Part shown: positions 44,350 through 53,095 of the stretch, in pieces
How positions within the stretch are numbered: position 1 is the first letter of the stretch
Layout of the letters: every line of letters begins with the position of its first letter
Origin: Ottowia thiooxydans DSM 14619
Lineage (GTDB): Bacteria > Pseudomonadota > Gammaproteobacteria > Burkholderiales > Burkholderiaceae_C
NCBI RefSeq assembly: GCF_000422885.1
Contig: NZ_AUGX01000011.1
Location: forward strand, 186,001 to 250,000
Direction: 5' to 3'
DNA length: 64,000 nucleotides
Program-made: the position numbers and the translations under genes
The notes under the pieces: generated by a model
The model's database searches: none
What the model was told of the DNA's origin: nothing
The model's input: the letters and a program-made list of their open reading frames with translations, nothing else

Positions 44350-45246
44350 ATGACACCTCTGAAGCTCACGCTTAGGCAACTCAGCATCTTTGTGGCCATG
44401 GCTCGTACAGGCACGACCCACGCGGCTGCGGCGCAGATGTCGCGCTCCCAGTCCGCGGCGAGCGCCTCATTGGCGGAGTTGGAAGAGGCGCTCGGCGCAG
44501 CCTTGTTTGATAGGGTGGGGCGGCGGCTGGTGCTCAATGCGAATGGCCGGGCGTTGCTCGCGCCTGCGCAAGCTGTACTTGAGCAGGCAAGCGATATCCA
44601 ATCCCTTTTCACCACAGAAAGAGGCGCGCACATCCGTGTGGCGGCGAGTTTCACCATTGGCGAATACTTGCTTCCTGACAGGATTGCTGCCTGGGTTCAG
44701 GCCTGGCCCAAGAGCTTGATTCAGGTTCGCGTTGGGAACACCAAGGAAGTGATCGAAGCGGTTGCTGATCTGGATGTAGATGTCGGCTTTGTGGAGGGGC
44801 CACAAACGCACACGGAGGTCATCATTCACCCTTGGCTTGATGACGAACTGGTCATCATCGCGGCGCCTAACCATCCCCTGGCGGGGCGCATTGCCACGCA
44901 GCAGCAGTTGGCGCAATCGCACTGGGTGCTACGAGAATCGGGTTCGGGTACTCGGCAGGTCGCGGATGAGTGGCTTCTCAATCACCTTAAGCAGGTGAGG
45001 GTGGCCATGGAACTGGGGAGCACAGAGGCTATCAAGCGTGTCGTGGCCTTTGGTGATGGCATATCTTGCCTTTCCAGGTACGCTGTGGAGCAATCTCTCA
45101 AGGATGGGCGCCTGGCCCTTGTGCACGCGGATCTACCCAAAGCCAAGCGGCGCCTCAGCATCGTGCTTCACCGCCGCAAGCAACAGGGGCAGGCCATTCT
45201 CGACTTCTTGCGGCACTGCGGCGCCTCCATCGAAGCAACGGGTTGA
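44350..45246 (+). CDS. LysR-family regulator, CysL-like
   Basis: 298 residues: winged HTH (about 5-65, GTTHAAAAQMSRSQSAASASLAELEEALGAALFDR) and effector domain (about 90-295, with RESGSGTRQVADEWL as in the CysL-like group). CysL in Bacillus activates sulfite reductase genes. It is divergent from soeA with 119 bp between starts, so control of sulfite oxidation is likely. The intergenic region is AT-rich but no single operator stood out. Confidence 0.9.
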   Translation: MTPLKLTLRQLSIFVAMARTGTTHAAAAQMSRSQSAASASLAELEEALGAALFDRVGRRLVLNANGRALLAPAQAVLEQASDIQSLFTTERGAHIRVAASFTIGEYLLPDRIAAWVQAWPKSLIQVRVGNTKEVIEAVADLDVDVGFVEGPQTHTEVIIHPWLDDELVIIAAPNHPLAGRIATQQQLAQSHWVLRESGSGTRQVADEWLLNHLKQVRVAMELGSTEAIKRVVAFGDGISCLSRYAVEQSLKDGRLALVHADLPKAKRRLSIVLHRRKQQGQAILDFLRHCGASIEATG

Positions 45247-45289
45247 TCAGGAGCTTGGTAAGCAAGCTGCTGGCCTTTCCGCGAGATGC

Positions 45290-46081
45290 TCAAGCGTCGC
45301 CAACTATTTCCGATATGTTGACGGCGGCGTTGAGCACGGCCCTGCCCATTTCCTCGATATATTCATCCCCAAACCTGTCCGACAGGCCGCCCACGCCCAC
45401 GGCGATGTAAGGGGCCCCACTCCTTCGCTGGACAGGGGCGGCAACCGCAGTCATGCCCGCGACGGCTGCGTTGGTGGACACGGCAAAACCACGCTTGCGA
45501 ATGTGCGCGAACTCTTCCAGGAGCGCGGGCACATCGAGCGAATCCCGCACCGCGGCTGGCAATTGATTGAGTAACGCTGGAGGATCGGGCTGGAAGGCAA
45601 GCATGGCTTTTCCAGAGGCCGTTTTGTAGGCGGGCGCTCTTCGGCCTACGGAGACCTGCGCTACCAGTGGATAGGGCGAGTCGAGACGGTCGAGATACAG
45701 CACTTCCAGGTCGTGCAGCATGGATAGATACGGGCTTTCATTGGTCTGTTGCCGCAGTATGCGCAGTATCGGCTGGCCGGCCCGTTTGATCGGATGCCGC
45801 GCAATGATGGCTGAGCCCTGCTCCCAGAGTTTGAGGGTGGCGGAGTAGCGGCCTGTGTCGTCGTCCTTCTGTACGTACCCCAGATCCAGCAGCGTATTGA
45901 AGATGCGATGGACATTGCTCTTGTCCAGATCCAGCGCGCGCGCCACCGCACTTACCCCCACGGGCGTATCCGATCGGCTCAGGATCTCCAGCGACGCCAC
46001 GACCTTCGCGATCACCGAGTCCATTCGCGGCCGATCAGCGTCTTCTGTGTCTTCGATTTCTACCTTGCCCTTTATTCCCAT
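45290..46081 (-). CDS. IclR-family transcriptional regulator
   Basis: 263 residues: an N-terminal HTH (about 23-85, VGVSAVARALDLDKSNVHRIFNTLLDLGYV) and an IclR effector domain (about 95-260). The ATG at 46081 has GAGAAAG nearby and is preferred to one 12 codons upstream. It is divergent from the large CoA-linked catabolic run that starts at 46320, with 238 bp between, and probably controls it. Confidence 0.91.
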   Translation of the reverse strand: MGIKGKVEIEDTEDADRPRMDSVIAKVVASLEILSRSDTPVGVSAVARALDLDKSNVHRIFNTLLDLGYVQKDDDTGRYSATLKLWEQGSAIIARHPIKRAGQPILRILRQQTNESPYLSMLHDLEVLYLDRLDSPYPLVAQVSVGRRAPAYKTASGKAMLAFQPDPPALLNQLPAAVRDSLDVPALLEEFAHIRKRGFAVSTNAAVAGMTAVAAPVQRRSGAPYIAVGVGGLSDRFGDEYIEEMGRAVLNAAVNISEIVGDA

Positions 46082-46319
46082 ATTTGCTTTCTCAACTTGC
46101 GCCTCGGGGTACCGCAACAGCGTTTCATGAAGTGTTTAAGGGTGAGTCTAAGCCCTGCTCGCGTATCTGAACCCAGCGCATTTTTTGATTCCCGACTTAG
46201 ATCACCGATGGGAAGTAATTACCTTGAAGCAAGGGAAAACCCCCTCTTTCAGCGCTTGCAAGATCAGATCAAAGAATTATCATATCTTTCATTGCAACGA
46301 TGTTTCACTCAATACAACA

Positions 46320-47105
46320 ATGGATTTTGAAAATCTTCAATATTGCCGGGTTGTTCGAAACGGCCGGATCCTCGAGGTCACGCTGAATCGCCCGGAGGTT
46401 ATGAACGCGCTGTACTCACCAGCACACTTTGAGTTGAGCCGGGTGTGGGATGCTTATGCGTCCGACCCTGAGCTCTGGGTTGCCATAGTGACTGGCGCTG
46501 GCGAGCGAGCATTCAGTGCCGGAAATGATCTGAAGGCCACTGCAGCCGGCGTCAAGCGTGAATACGTGCCTGATGGATTTGGTGGTCTGGTTTCGCGCTT
46601 CAATCTCCAGAAGCCGGTGATCGCCGCGGTCAACGGTATTGCCATGGGCGGTGGCTTTGAGCTGGCGTTGGCTTGCGATCTGATCATTGCCTCCGAAAAC
46701 GCGTTCTTCGCCTTGTCTGAGCCCAAGGTGGGCCTGGCTGCGCTCGGTGGCGGCATGCATCGCCTGGTGCGACAACTGCCGTTGCAGGCCGCAATGGGAA
46801 TTTTGCTCACGGGACGCCGTGTGACGCCGCAAGAAGGCCTCCAGTTGGGCTTCGTGAACGAGGTGGTCCCAGCGGGGCAGGCTATGGAGGGCGCCAGGCG
46901 CTGGGCCGCTCAAATTCTGGAGTGCTCACCCGTTTCAATCCGGACCACCAAGACCGCTGCTTTGCAGGGTTTGTCGGCTACGGATCTCGAATCGGCCTTT
47001 CGCACCCAGTACCCGGTAGTGATGGAGTTGATGCAAAGCGAGGACTTCATCGAAGGTCCGCTTGCATTCGCTGAAAAGCGCAAGCCAGTCTGGCGTAACC
47101 GTTAA
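46320..47105 (+). CDS. Enoyl-CoA hydratase/isomerase family protein
   Basis: 261-residue crotonase-fold enzyme: RPEVMNALYSPAHFELSRVW near the start, GERAFSAGNDLKAT (about 60-73) forming the oxyanion hole, and GIAMGGGFELALACDLIIASENAFFALSEPKVGL (about 107-140) with Glu residues suited to hydration. The ATG at 46320 was chosen as the family start; no clear ribosome binding site is visible, and an upstream frame extension is Ser/Lys-rich and unlike the family. First gene of the CoA-linked run; ten bases separate it from the CoA-transferase. Confidence 0.91.
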   Translation: MDFENLQYCRVVRNGRILEVTLNRPEVMNALYSPAHFELSRVWDAYASDPELWVAIVTGAGERAFSAGNDLKATAAGVKREYVPDGFGGLVSRFNLQKPVIAAVNGIAMGGGFELALACDLIIASENAFFALSEPKVGLAALGGGMHRLVRQLPLQAAMGILLTGRRVTPQEGLQLGFVNEVVPAGQAMEGARRWAAQILECSPVSIRTTKTAALQGLSATDLESAFRTQYPVVMELMQSEDFIEGPLAFAEKRKPVWRNR

Positions 47106-47115
47106 GGAGCATCCC

Positions 47116-48330
47116 ATGGCACCAGAGAAAATGAGTCCATCGGATATGCCCTTGGCCGGCATGCGGGTGTTGGACCTGACGCAGGCTTATCTTGGCCCTT
47201 ACGCTACCTTTCTCATGGCCAAGGCTGGGGCTGAGGTGATCAAGGTCGAGCCTCCCGGTGGAGAGATCACACGGCTGCGTTCAGCTGTGAATCCTGGCGC
47301 CACCTTGCCATTCGCGCTGATCAACACGAATAAACGCAGCATGACCTTGAACCTCAAGTCTGAGGAGGGTCGCGCGCTGTTTTTAAAGCTGGTGCTAGAA
47401 GCGGATGTGGTGATAGAGAACTTCGCGCCCGGCGTGATGGATCGGCTGGGTGTGGGCTGGGAAGTATTGCGCACGATCAATCCACGGCTCGTGTACGCCA
47501 GTGGCACCGGTTTTGGATTAAGCGGGGAAGGGCGCGACCGCCAAGCGATGGACGTCTGCATTCAGGCCTTCTCCGGGGTCATGAGCATTACGGGAGCCCC
47601 TGAAGGCCCTCCGATGAAAGCCGGTCCAGCGCTGGCTGACTTTCTATCCGGCATTCACTTGTACGCGGCGACCATGACAGCGTTGTTGCGCCGTGCACGC
47701 ACGGGCGAAGGGGGGTTGGTGGAAGTGGCGATGCAGGAAGCCATGGTGCCCGCACTGGCCTCCAGCCTCGGTGTTTTATATGAGACAGGTGAGCCTCCGC
47801 CGGCTACTGGCAACCGCCACGGTGGCCTTGCTCTGTGTCCCTATTCTGTGTATCCGGCAAGCGATGGCTGGGTTGCCATCGCGGCGGTCACCGATACCCA
47901 TTGGCAGGCGCTGGCCCGTGCAATGAATCGTCCTGAGCTTGCACAGGATGAGCGCTTTCGCCACACGGCGGAGCGCTGTAAGCGGATGGAAGAAGTCGAC
48001 GGACTCGTTGGCGAATGGACTTCAGCCATCGGCAAATATGAAATAGCGGAGCGCTTGTCCCTCGCACGTGTCCCTGTGGCTCCGGTCCGCGATCTGAAGG
48101 AGGTCATGGCGGACCCGCAGATGCTGGAGCGCGGCATGCTGGAGCGTATCGAAGACCCCTTGCTTGGCACGATCACCGTACCTTCCACTCCGCTCCGATT
48201 GCATGGCGTTCCGCTTCCGCCTACGGTCCGGCGGCCGGAGGTTGGAGAGCACACGGAGCAGGTGCTGCAGGAAATACTGGGGCTTGGCGCGACTGCCGTC
48301 GGTGATTTGCGGTCAGCAGGAGCCCTCTGA
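47116..48330 (+). CDS. Family III (CaiB/BaiF) CoA-transferase
   Basis: 404 residues, with AGMRVLDLTQAYLGPYATFLMAKAGAEVIKVEPPGGE at the start. The probable catalytic Asp lies in RQAMDVCIQAFSGVMS, and the RTGEGGLVEVAMQEAM segment follows. The ATG at 47116 has AAGGAG upstream. It transfers CoA to a carboxylic acid, and the enoyl-CoA hydratase upstream acts on such an ester. Three Bug receptor genes follow, so uptake and activation of the same acid are likely linked. Confidence 0.92.
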   Translation: MAPEKMSPSDMPLAGMRVLDLTQAYLGPYATFLMAKAGAEVIKVEPPGGEITRLRSAVNPGATLPFALINTNKRSMTLNLKSEEGRALFLKLVLEADVVIENFAPGVMDRLGVGWEVLRTINPRLVYASGTGFGLSGEGRDRQAMDVCIQAFSGVMSITGAPEGPPMKAGPALADFLSGIHLYAATMTALLRRARTGEGGLVEVAMQEAMVPALASSLGVLYETGEPPPATGNRHGGLALCPYSVYPASDGWVAIAAVTDTHWQALARAMNRPELAQDERFRHTAERCKRMEEVDGLVGEWTSAIGKYEIAERLSLARVPVAPVRDLKEVMADPQMLERGMLERIEDPLLGTITVPSTPLRLHGVPLPPTVRRPEVGEHTEQVLQEILGLGATAVGDLRSAGAL

Positions 48331-48402
48331 CCATGTGGCCCCGAGCGAGCTGTAGCGTCTGAAGGCTGAGCGTCGCGACTTATCCAAAAAAACGGAGATT
48401 TC

Positions 48403-49377
48403 ATGCTCTTCAAGACTCAGACGCACGTTCCGCGCCGTGTGTTGTTGCTCGTTGCTTTGACAATGGTGGCGTTGCCGGCGGTCGCTGCTTACCCTGATCG
48501 ACCCATCAAAGTCGTGGTGCCTTTTGCAGCTGGGGGCGCTGGCGATATTTCTGCCCGGCTGGTCAGTGAGGAACTGCGCAAGATTCTTCAAGTACCGGTT
48601 GTGGTCGAGAACCGGCCAGGTGGCAACGGCCTCGTGGGCGCAGCGCAATTGGCCAAGGCTGCACCGGATGGCTACACCATCGGATTCAACGGAAACACGG
48701 TGCACGCAGGGGGCCACGCAGTGTTCAAAGCTATGCCGTTTCACCCGATCAATGACTTCGCGCCCATCGCTTTGACTTTCAGTTCTCCCTACGTGCTGGT
48801 GGCAGGGCCTCAGATGCCCGCAAGTTCTCCCAGTGAGCTTCTCGCCTGGGTGCAAGCCCATCCCAAGGAAGCTACCTATAGCTATCACAACGGTAGCAGC
48901 CGGGTGGCCGCCCATCTTTACCTGCAACGAGTTAGAACAAGCGCTCTGGCAGTGCCTTACGTGTCTCCTGTGGCAGCGCTGACGGACGTGGCGGGCGGTA
49001 CTACGGCCTTTGGTTTCTATGAGCCCATCACGGTCAAGGGGCTGATGGATGCGCAGCGCATCCGTGCGCTGGCCGTCACTTCGGACGTTCGGCTCCCGAT
49101 GCTGCCTGAAGTGCCCACCCTGAAGGAAAGTGGTGTGGATGTTCACCTGCGCGCTTGGACCGGTTGCTTCGCTCCCGCTGGCACGCCTGAAGATGTCATC
49201 GCCACGCTCAGCCAAGCGATAAAGCAAGCGCTGGAAAGAGCTGCGGTGAAAGAAAAAGCCCATTCGCTCGGGATGGCGGTTGAGTATTTGCCGCCGGATC
49301 GATTCCGCGAGTTCATCGCTGCGGAAACGCAATTCTGGAAAAAGCAATTCAGCGACGCGGGCATCGCGCCGCAGTAA
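48403..49377 (+). CDS. Bug-family solute receptor, tandem copy 1 of 3
   Basis: 324 residues with signal peptide (LLLVALTMVALPAVAA). Family segments: YPDRPIKVVVPFAAGGAGDISARLVSEEL, VVENRPGGNGLVGAAQLAKAAPDG and CFAPAGTPEDVIATL. It is most different of the three tandem copies (for example PSELLAWVQAHPKEATYSYHNGSSR in the middle), suggesting it diverged first. No transporter genes lie nearby. Confidence 0.94.
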   Translation: MLFKTQTHVPRRVLLLVALTMVALPAVAAYPDRPIKVVVPFAAGGAGDISARLVSEELRKILQVPVVVENRPGGNGLVGAAQLAKAAPDGYTIGFNGNTVHAGGHAVFKAMPFHPINDFAPIALTFSSPYVLVAGPQMPASSPSELLAWVQAHPKEATYSYHNGSSRVAAHLYLQRVRTSALAVPYVSPVAALTDVAGGTTAFGFYEPITVKGLMDAQRIRALAVTSDVRLPMLPEVPTLKESGVDVHLRAWTGCFAPAGTPEDVIATLSQAIKQALERAAVKEKAHSLGMAVEYLPPDRFREFIAAETQFWKKQFSDAGIAPQ

Positions 49378-49433
49378 CGCTCTGCATTTTCTTCTTGGCT
49401 GACCAGCCACGACTTCCCAATAAAGGAGACATC

Positions 49434-50408
49434 ATGAGATTGAAATCCGCCATCCCGGCAGCCCTTTTTGCGCTGTTCGCCGCCAGTCCAACTATGGCAC
49501 AGTCCGGCTCCGCAGCCTATCCCAATCGGCCGATCAAAGTGGTGGTTCCTTTCGCCGCTGGCGGCGCGGGGGACATCGCGGCGCGAATCATTACCGAGGA
49601 AATCGGCAAGACACTCAAGACTCCGGTGGTCATTGAAAACCGCCCTGGCGGCAATGGGCTGGTGGGGGCCAGCTACCTGGCCAAGGCGGTGCCGGATGGT
49701 TACACCATCGGATACAGCACCAACACTGTCCACGCTGGTGGCCTGGCTGTCTTCAAGACCTTGCCATTTCATCCGGTGAATGATTTCACACCGATCGCTT
49801 TGACCTTCAGCTCGCCCCAGGTCCTGGTGGTGAAAAACGACAACCCAGCCAAGACCGAAGCAGAACTTCGCAGCTGGATTCAGGCCAATCCCAAGACGGC
49901 CAGTTATAGCTATCACAACGGTGGCAGCCAGATCTCGGCGAATCTATATTTGAAACGCATTCAGGCCAGCGGCTTGGCTGTGCCCTATGTGTCTCCCGTA
50001 GCTGCGTTGACCGATGTAGTGGGCGGCGTCACGGTGTTTGGCTTCTACGAACCCGTTGCAGCGAAGCCGCTCATCGACTCGCAACGCGTGCGTGCCTTGG
50101 CGGTCACCTCCAGTGCCCGCTTGCCGCTGCTGCCTGGCGTGCCGACGCTCATCGAATCTGGTTTGCCAGACACCGAGCTGCGCACATGGGCCGGCTTCTT
50201 TGCGCCCGCGGGTACACCGCAACCCATCATCCGTGCATTGGGCGAGGCGGTTAAAAATGCGCTTGAACAAGCTTCAGTTAGAGATAAGGCCCACTCCCTT
50301 GGCATGGCGGTGGAGTACTTGCCGCCGGACCGATTCCGTGAGTTCCTTGGAACGGATGCTCAGTTCTGGAAAAAGCGATACGAAGAAGCGGGCATAGCGC
50401 CGCAGTAA
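49434..50408 (+). CDS. Bug-family solute receptor, tandem copy 2 of 3
   Basis: 324 residues, signal peptide ending near TMAQS, closely similar to copy 3 along its whole length (shared KTEAELRSWIQANPKTAS, FGFYEPVAAKPLIDSQRVR, GTPQPIIR). The ATG at 49434 lies behind AGGAGACATC, a leader repeated before copy 3. The duplication probably lets the cell bind related carboxylates. Confidence 0.94.
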   Translation: MRLKSAIPAALFALFAASPTMAQSGSAAYPNRPIKVVVPFAAGGAGDIAARIITEEIGKTLKTPVVIENRPGGNGLVGASYLAKAVPDGYTIGYSTNTVHAGGLAVFKTLPFHPVNDFTPIALTFSSPQVLVVKNDNPAKTEAELRSWIQANPKTASYSYHNGGSQISANLYLKRIQASGLAVPYVSPVAALTDVVGGVTVFGFYEPVAAKPLIDSQRVRALAVTSSARLPLLPGVPTLIESGLPDTELRTWAGFFAPAGTPQPIIRALGEAVKNALEQASVRDKAHSLGMAVEYLPPDRFREFLGTDAQFWKKRYEEAGIAPQ

Positions 50409-50461
50409 AGCGCGCGGCTCTCACGCGCAACAAGCCAAGCTTTTCCGATAGAGGAGACATC

Positions 50462-51436
50462 ATGCGATTGATATCCGCCGTTCCCGCCGCCTTGTTTGTG
50501 CTGCTCATTGCCAGTGCAGCAACGGCACAGCCTAACTCCTCAACCTACCCTAATCGTCCTATTAAAGTGTTGGTGCCCTTCGCAGCAGGAGGTGGGGGCG
50601 ACATTGCAGCACGACTCATTAGCGAGGAAATGAGCAAGACGCTCAAGACGCCGGTGGTCATTGAAAACCGCCCTGGTGGCAACGGACTCGTGGGTGCGGC
50701 GCAACTGGCCAAGGCTGCACCGGATGGCTACACCATCGGGTTCAGTGGAAGCACCGTACATGCAGGGGGGCACGCAGTCTTCAAGACCATGCCGTTTCAC
50801 CCCATCAATGATTTCGCGCCTATCGCTCTGGCATTCAGCTCACCTCAGGTTCTCGTGGTCAAGAGCGAGAGTTCCATCAAGACGGAGGCTGAACTGCGCA
50901 GCTGGATTCAGGCCAATCCCAAGACAGCCAGCCATAGCCATCACAACGGTGGCAGCCAGATCGCAGCCCACCTGTATCTGAAGCGCATCCAGGCCAGCGC
51001 TTTGGGCGTACCTTATGTGTCGCCTGTCGCCGCATTGACCGATCTGGTGGGTGGCGTCACAGCGTTTGGTTTTTATGAGCCTGTCGCGGCTAAGCCGCTC
51101 ATCGATTCGCAACGCGTTCGCCCGTTGGCGGTTTCTTCCCGCGCTCGTCTGCCTTTGCTGTCAGGCGTGCCGACGCTCATCGAGTCCGGATTGACGGACA
51201 CGGAACTGCGAACTTGGCTAGGCTTCTTTGCACCAGCAGGTACACCTCAACCCATCATCCGGGTATTGGGCGAGGCGGTGAAAAGCGCGCTTGAGCAGGC
51301 TTCGGTCAAGGAAAAAGCCCATTCACTCGGCATGGCGGAGGAGTACCTGCCTCCGGATCGATTCAGGGACTTCCTTGGCACGGACACGCAATTCTGGAAA
51401 AAACGATACGAAGAAGCGGGGATTCAACCGCAATGA
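50462..51436 (+). CDS. Bug-family solute receptor, tandem copy 3 of 3
   Basis: 324 residues, the most similar partner of copy 2 at protein and DNA level, including the preceding AGGAGACATCATG start context. Signal peptide ends near ATAQP. It differs from copy 2 in the ligand-lining mid-region (SHSHHNGGSQIAAHL for SYSYHNGGSQISANL) and in VVKSESSI for VVKNDNPA. It ends 58 bp before a thiolase-fold gene. Confidence 0.94.
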   Translation: MRLISAVPAALFVLLIASAATAQPNSSTYPNRPIKVLVPFAAGGGGDIAARLISEEMSKTLKTPVVIENRPGGNGLVGAAQLAKAAPDGYTIGFSGSTVHAGGHAVFKTMPFHPINDFAPIALAFSSPQVLVVKSESSIKTEAELRSWIQANPKTASHSHHNGGSQIAAHLYLKRIQASALGVPYVSPVAALTDLVGGVTAFGFYEPVAAKPLIDSQRVRPLAVSSRARLPLLSGVPTLIESGLTDTELRTWLGFFAPAGTPQPIIRVLGEAVKSALEQASVKEKAHSLGMAEEYLPPDRFRDFLGTDTQFWKKRYEEAGIQPQ

Positions 51437-51494
51437 CGATTCAATCTGCCGCTGATCACCTTGCCCCAACTGGGAACTATAGGGAGTTATAGAT

Positions 51495-52640
51495 ATGAAT
51501 GCTGCACTGACTGGCGTTGCCAGCACTCCCGTTGGCCGTTTGCCAGGAAGCAGTTGTAAATCGCTGCACCTGCAAGCGAGTCAGGCTGCTGTGGCGGATG
51601 CCGGGTTGTCGCTGAACGACATCGATGGCTTGCTCTGCGCCTACTCGACGACAGAGCCGCACATGATGCTGTCTTCCGTCATGGCGGAATATATGGGTAT
51701 CCGGCCTGGTTTCATGAGTTCAGTGTCTATGGGGGGCGCCACCTCCGCCATTCTCGTCATGACTGCGGCAGCGCTCGTGCAGCAGGGCTACTGCCGGCAC
51801 GTACTCGTGGTGGCGGGGGACAACCGGCTTTCCGGAATGGGCCGGGCTGCGCAGACCATGCTGGCGGGCGGTACCTTGCAGCAGTTCGAGCAACCGTATG
51901 GGTTGTCTGTGCCGGCAGCGTATGCGCTTGTTGCTCGCCGGTATATGCACGAATATGGTGTCACGGAAGAACATCTGGCAGCAGTTGCGGTGACGCAGCG
52001 GCGCTATGCCGCCGCACACCCGAACGCGCACTTCACTGCGCCGCTCAGCATGGAGCAGGCGCTGGCCGCTCGGTATGTGGCCTCGCCATTACGGCTGTAT
52101 GACTGCTGCCCGGTTTCCGATGGCGCGGCAGCCGTTATCGTTAGCAGTGCCGCCGCAATGAGGGATTGCCGCGCGCCGGGCGTGCGCTTGCTGGGGGCAG
52201 GGCAGGGCCATACACACGAGCATCTCGTAGCGGCTCCTTCGTTAACTGATTTCGGCTGCCATCAAGCGGCAGAGACCGCATTCGCCCGAGCGGGAGTTCG
52301 CCCAGGTGAGATCGATGTCGCACAGATCTATGACTCATTCACCATCACGCTGCTCGTGGAGCTGGAGTCCATGGGGTTCTTCGAACGCGGGGAAGCTGGG
52401 CCAGCTGCTCTGGCGGGCGAACTGGGGCCTACGGGGCGGCTGCCTTGCAATACCCACGGCGGCTTGTTGTCGTACGGGCATTCTGGAGCGGCCGGCGGCA
52501 TGTTCCATGTCGTGGAAGCCGTGCAGCAGCTACGCGGGCAAGCCGGGGCGCGTCAGATCGATGACGCTCGCCTTGCCTTTGTGCATGGTGACGGCGGAAT
52601 TCTCTCCGCGCACTGCTCTCTTGTCCTTGGGAGGGATTGA
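51495..52640 (+). CDS. Thiolase-fold protein of the SCP-x/Ltp2 group, probable CoA-ester aldolase
   Basis: 381 residues, paralogous to the protein at 13824-14990. The nucleophilic Cys is missing (SMGGATSAILVMTAAALVQQG), YDSFTITLL stands where SCP-x thiolases have HDCF, and the C-terminal loop lacks the usual Cys-Gly motif (VHGDGGILSAHC). The His in YGHSGAAGG is kept. This is the residue pattern of Ltp2-like retro-aldolases. Its DUF35 partner begins at or next to its stop. In this run, an acyl-CoA ligase and a hydratase would make a 3-hydroxyacyl-CoA substrate for it. Reaction inferred, not shown. Confidence 0.82.
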   Translation: MNAALTGVASTPVGRLPGSSCKSLHLQASQAAVADAGLSLNDIDGLLCAYSTTEPHMMLSSVMAEYMGIRPGFMSSVSMGGATSAILVMTAAALVQQGYCRHVLVVAGDNRLSGMGRAAQTMLAGGTLQQFEQPYGLSVPAAYALVARRYMHEYGVTEEHLAAVAVTQRRYAAAHPNAHFTAPLSMEQALAARYVASPLRLYDCCPVSDGAAAVIVSSAAAMRDCRAPGVRLLGAGQGHTHEHLVAAPSLTDFGCHQAAETAFARAGVRPGEIDVAQIYDSFTITLLVELESMGFFERGEAGPAALAGELGPTGRLPCNTHGGLLSYGHSGAAGGMFHVVEAVQQLRGQAGARQIDDARLAFVHGDGGILSAHCSLVLGRD

Positions 52641-52642
52641 TC

Positions 52643-53095
52643 GTGCAACAAGAAACTTCTACCAAACCGGTGCCGGTTCCCACCCCGGAGACTGAGGCCT
52701 TCTGGGAGGGCTGCGCGCAGGGGCTCTTTCTGCTCCAGCACTGCGATCACTGTGGGCATGTGCAGTTCTATCCACGTCCGTTGTGCACACAGTGTCATCG
52801 CACTGACCTGAGCTGGCGAGCTGCCGGTGGGGGGGGCCGTGTTCACAGCTACACCGTGGTGTATCGCGGCCCTGGTCCGGCCTTTGACACAGACGTGCCT
52901 TATAGCTTGGTCCTGGTGGACCTCGACGAGGGGCCTCGGATCATGGCCAACCTTCGCGGAGCCTCCGAGGACATTGAGATCGGCAGCCGCGTACGCCTGT
53001 ACTTCGAAGAGCGCGGCGGCGTGCATCTTCCGCAGGTCGAGTTCGAATCCGCCTCCTCAAGAATCCTGAAAACCTCTGAAGAATCTACGCCATGA
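52643..53095 (+). CDS. DUF35 / OB-fold zinc-ribbon partner protein
   Basis: 150 residues: zinc ribbon (CDHCGHVQFYPRPLCTQCH) followed by an OB-fold. The GTG at 52643 was chosen because GGGAGG lies eight bases before it; a TTG at 52637 that overlaps the preceding stop is also possible. Pairing with the preceding thiolase-fold enzyme is expected, as with the other pair at 13.8-15.4 kb. It ends overlapping the ligase gene by four bases (ATGA). Confidence 0.86.
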   Translation: MQQETSTKPVPVPTPETEAFWEGCAQGLFLLQHCDHCGHVQFYPRPLCTQCHRTDLSWRAAGGGGRVHSYTVVYRGPGPAFDTDVPYSLVLVDLDEGPRIMANLRGASEDIEIGSRVRLYFEERGGVHLPQVEFESASSRILKTSEESTP

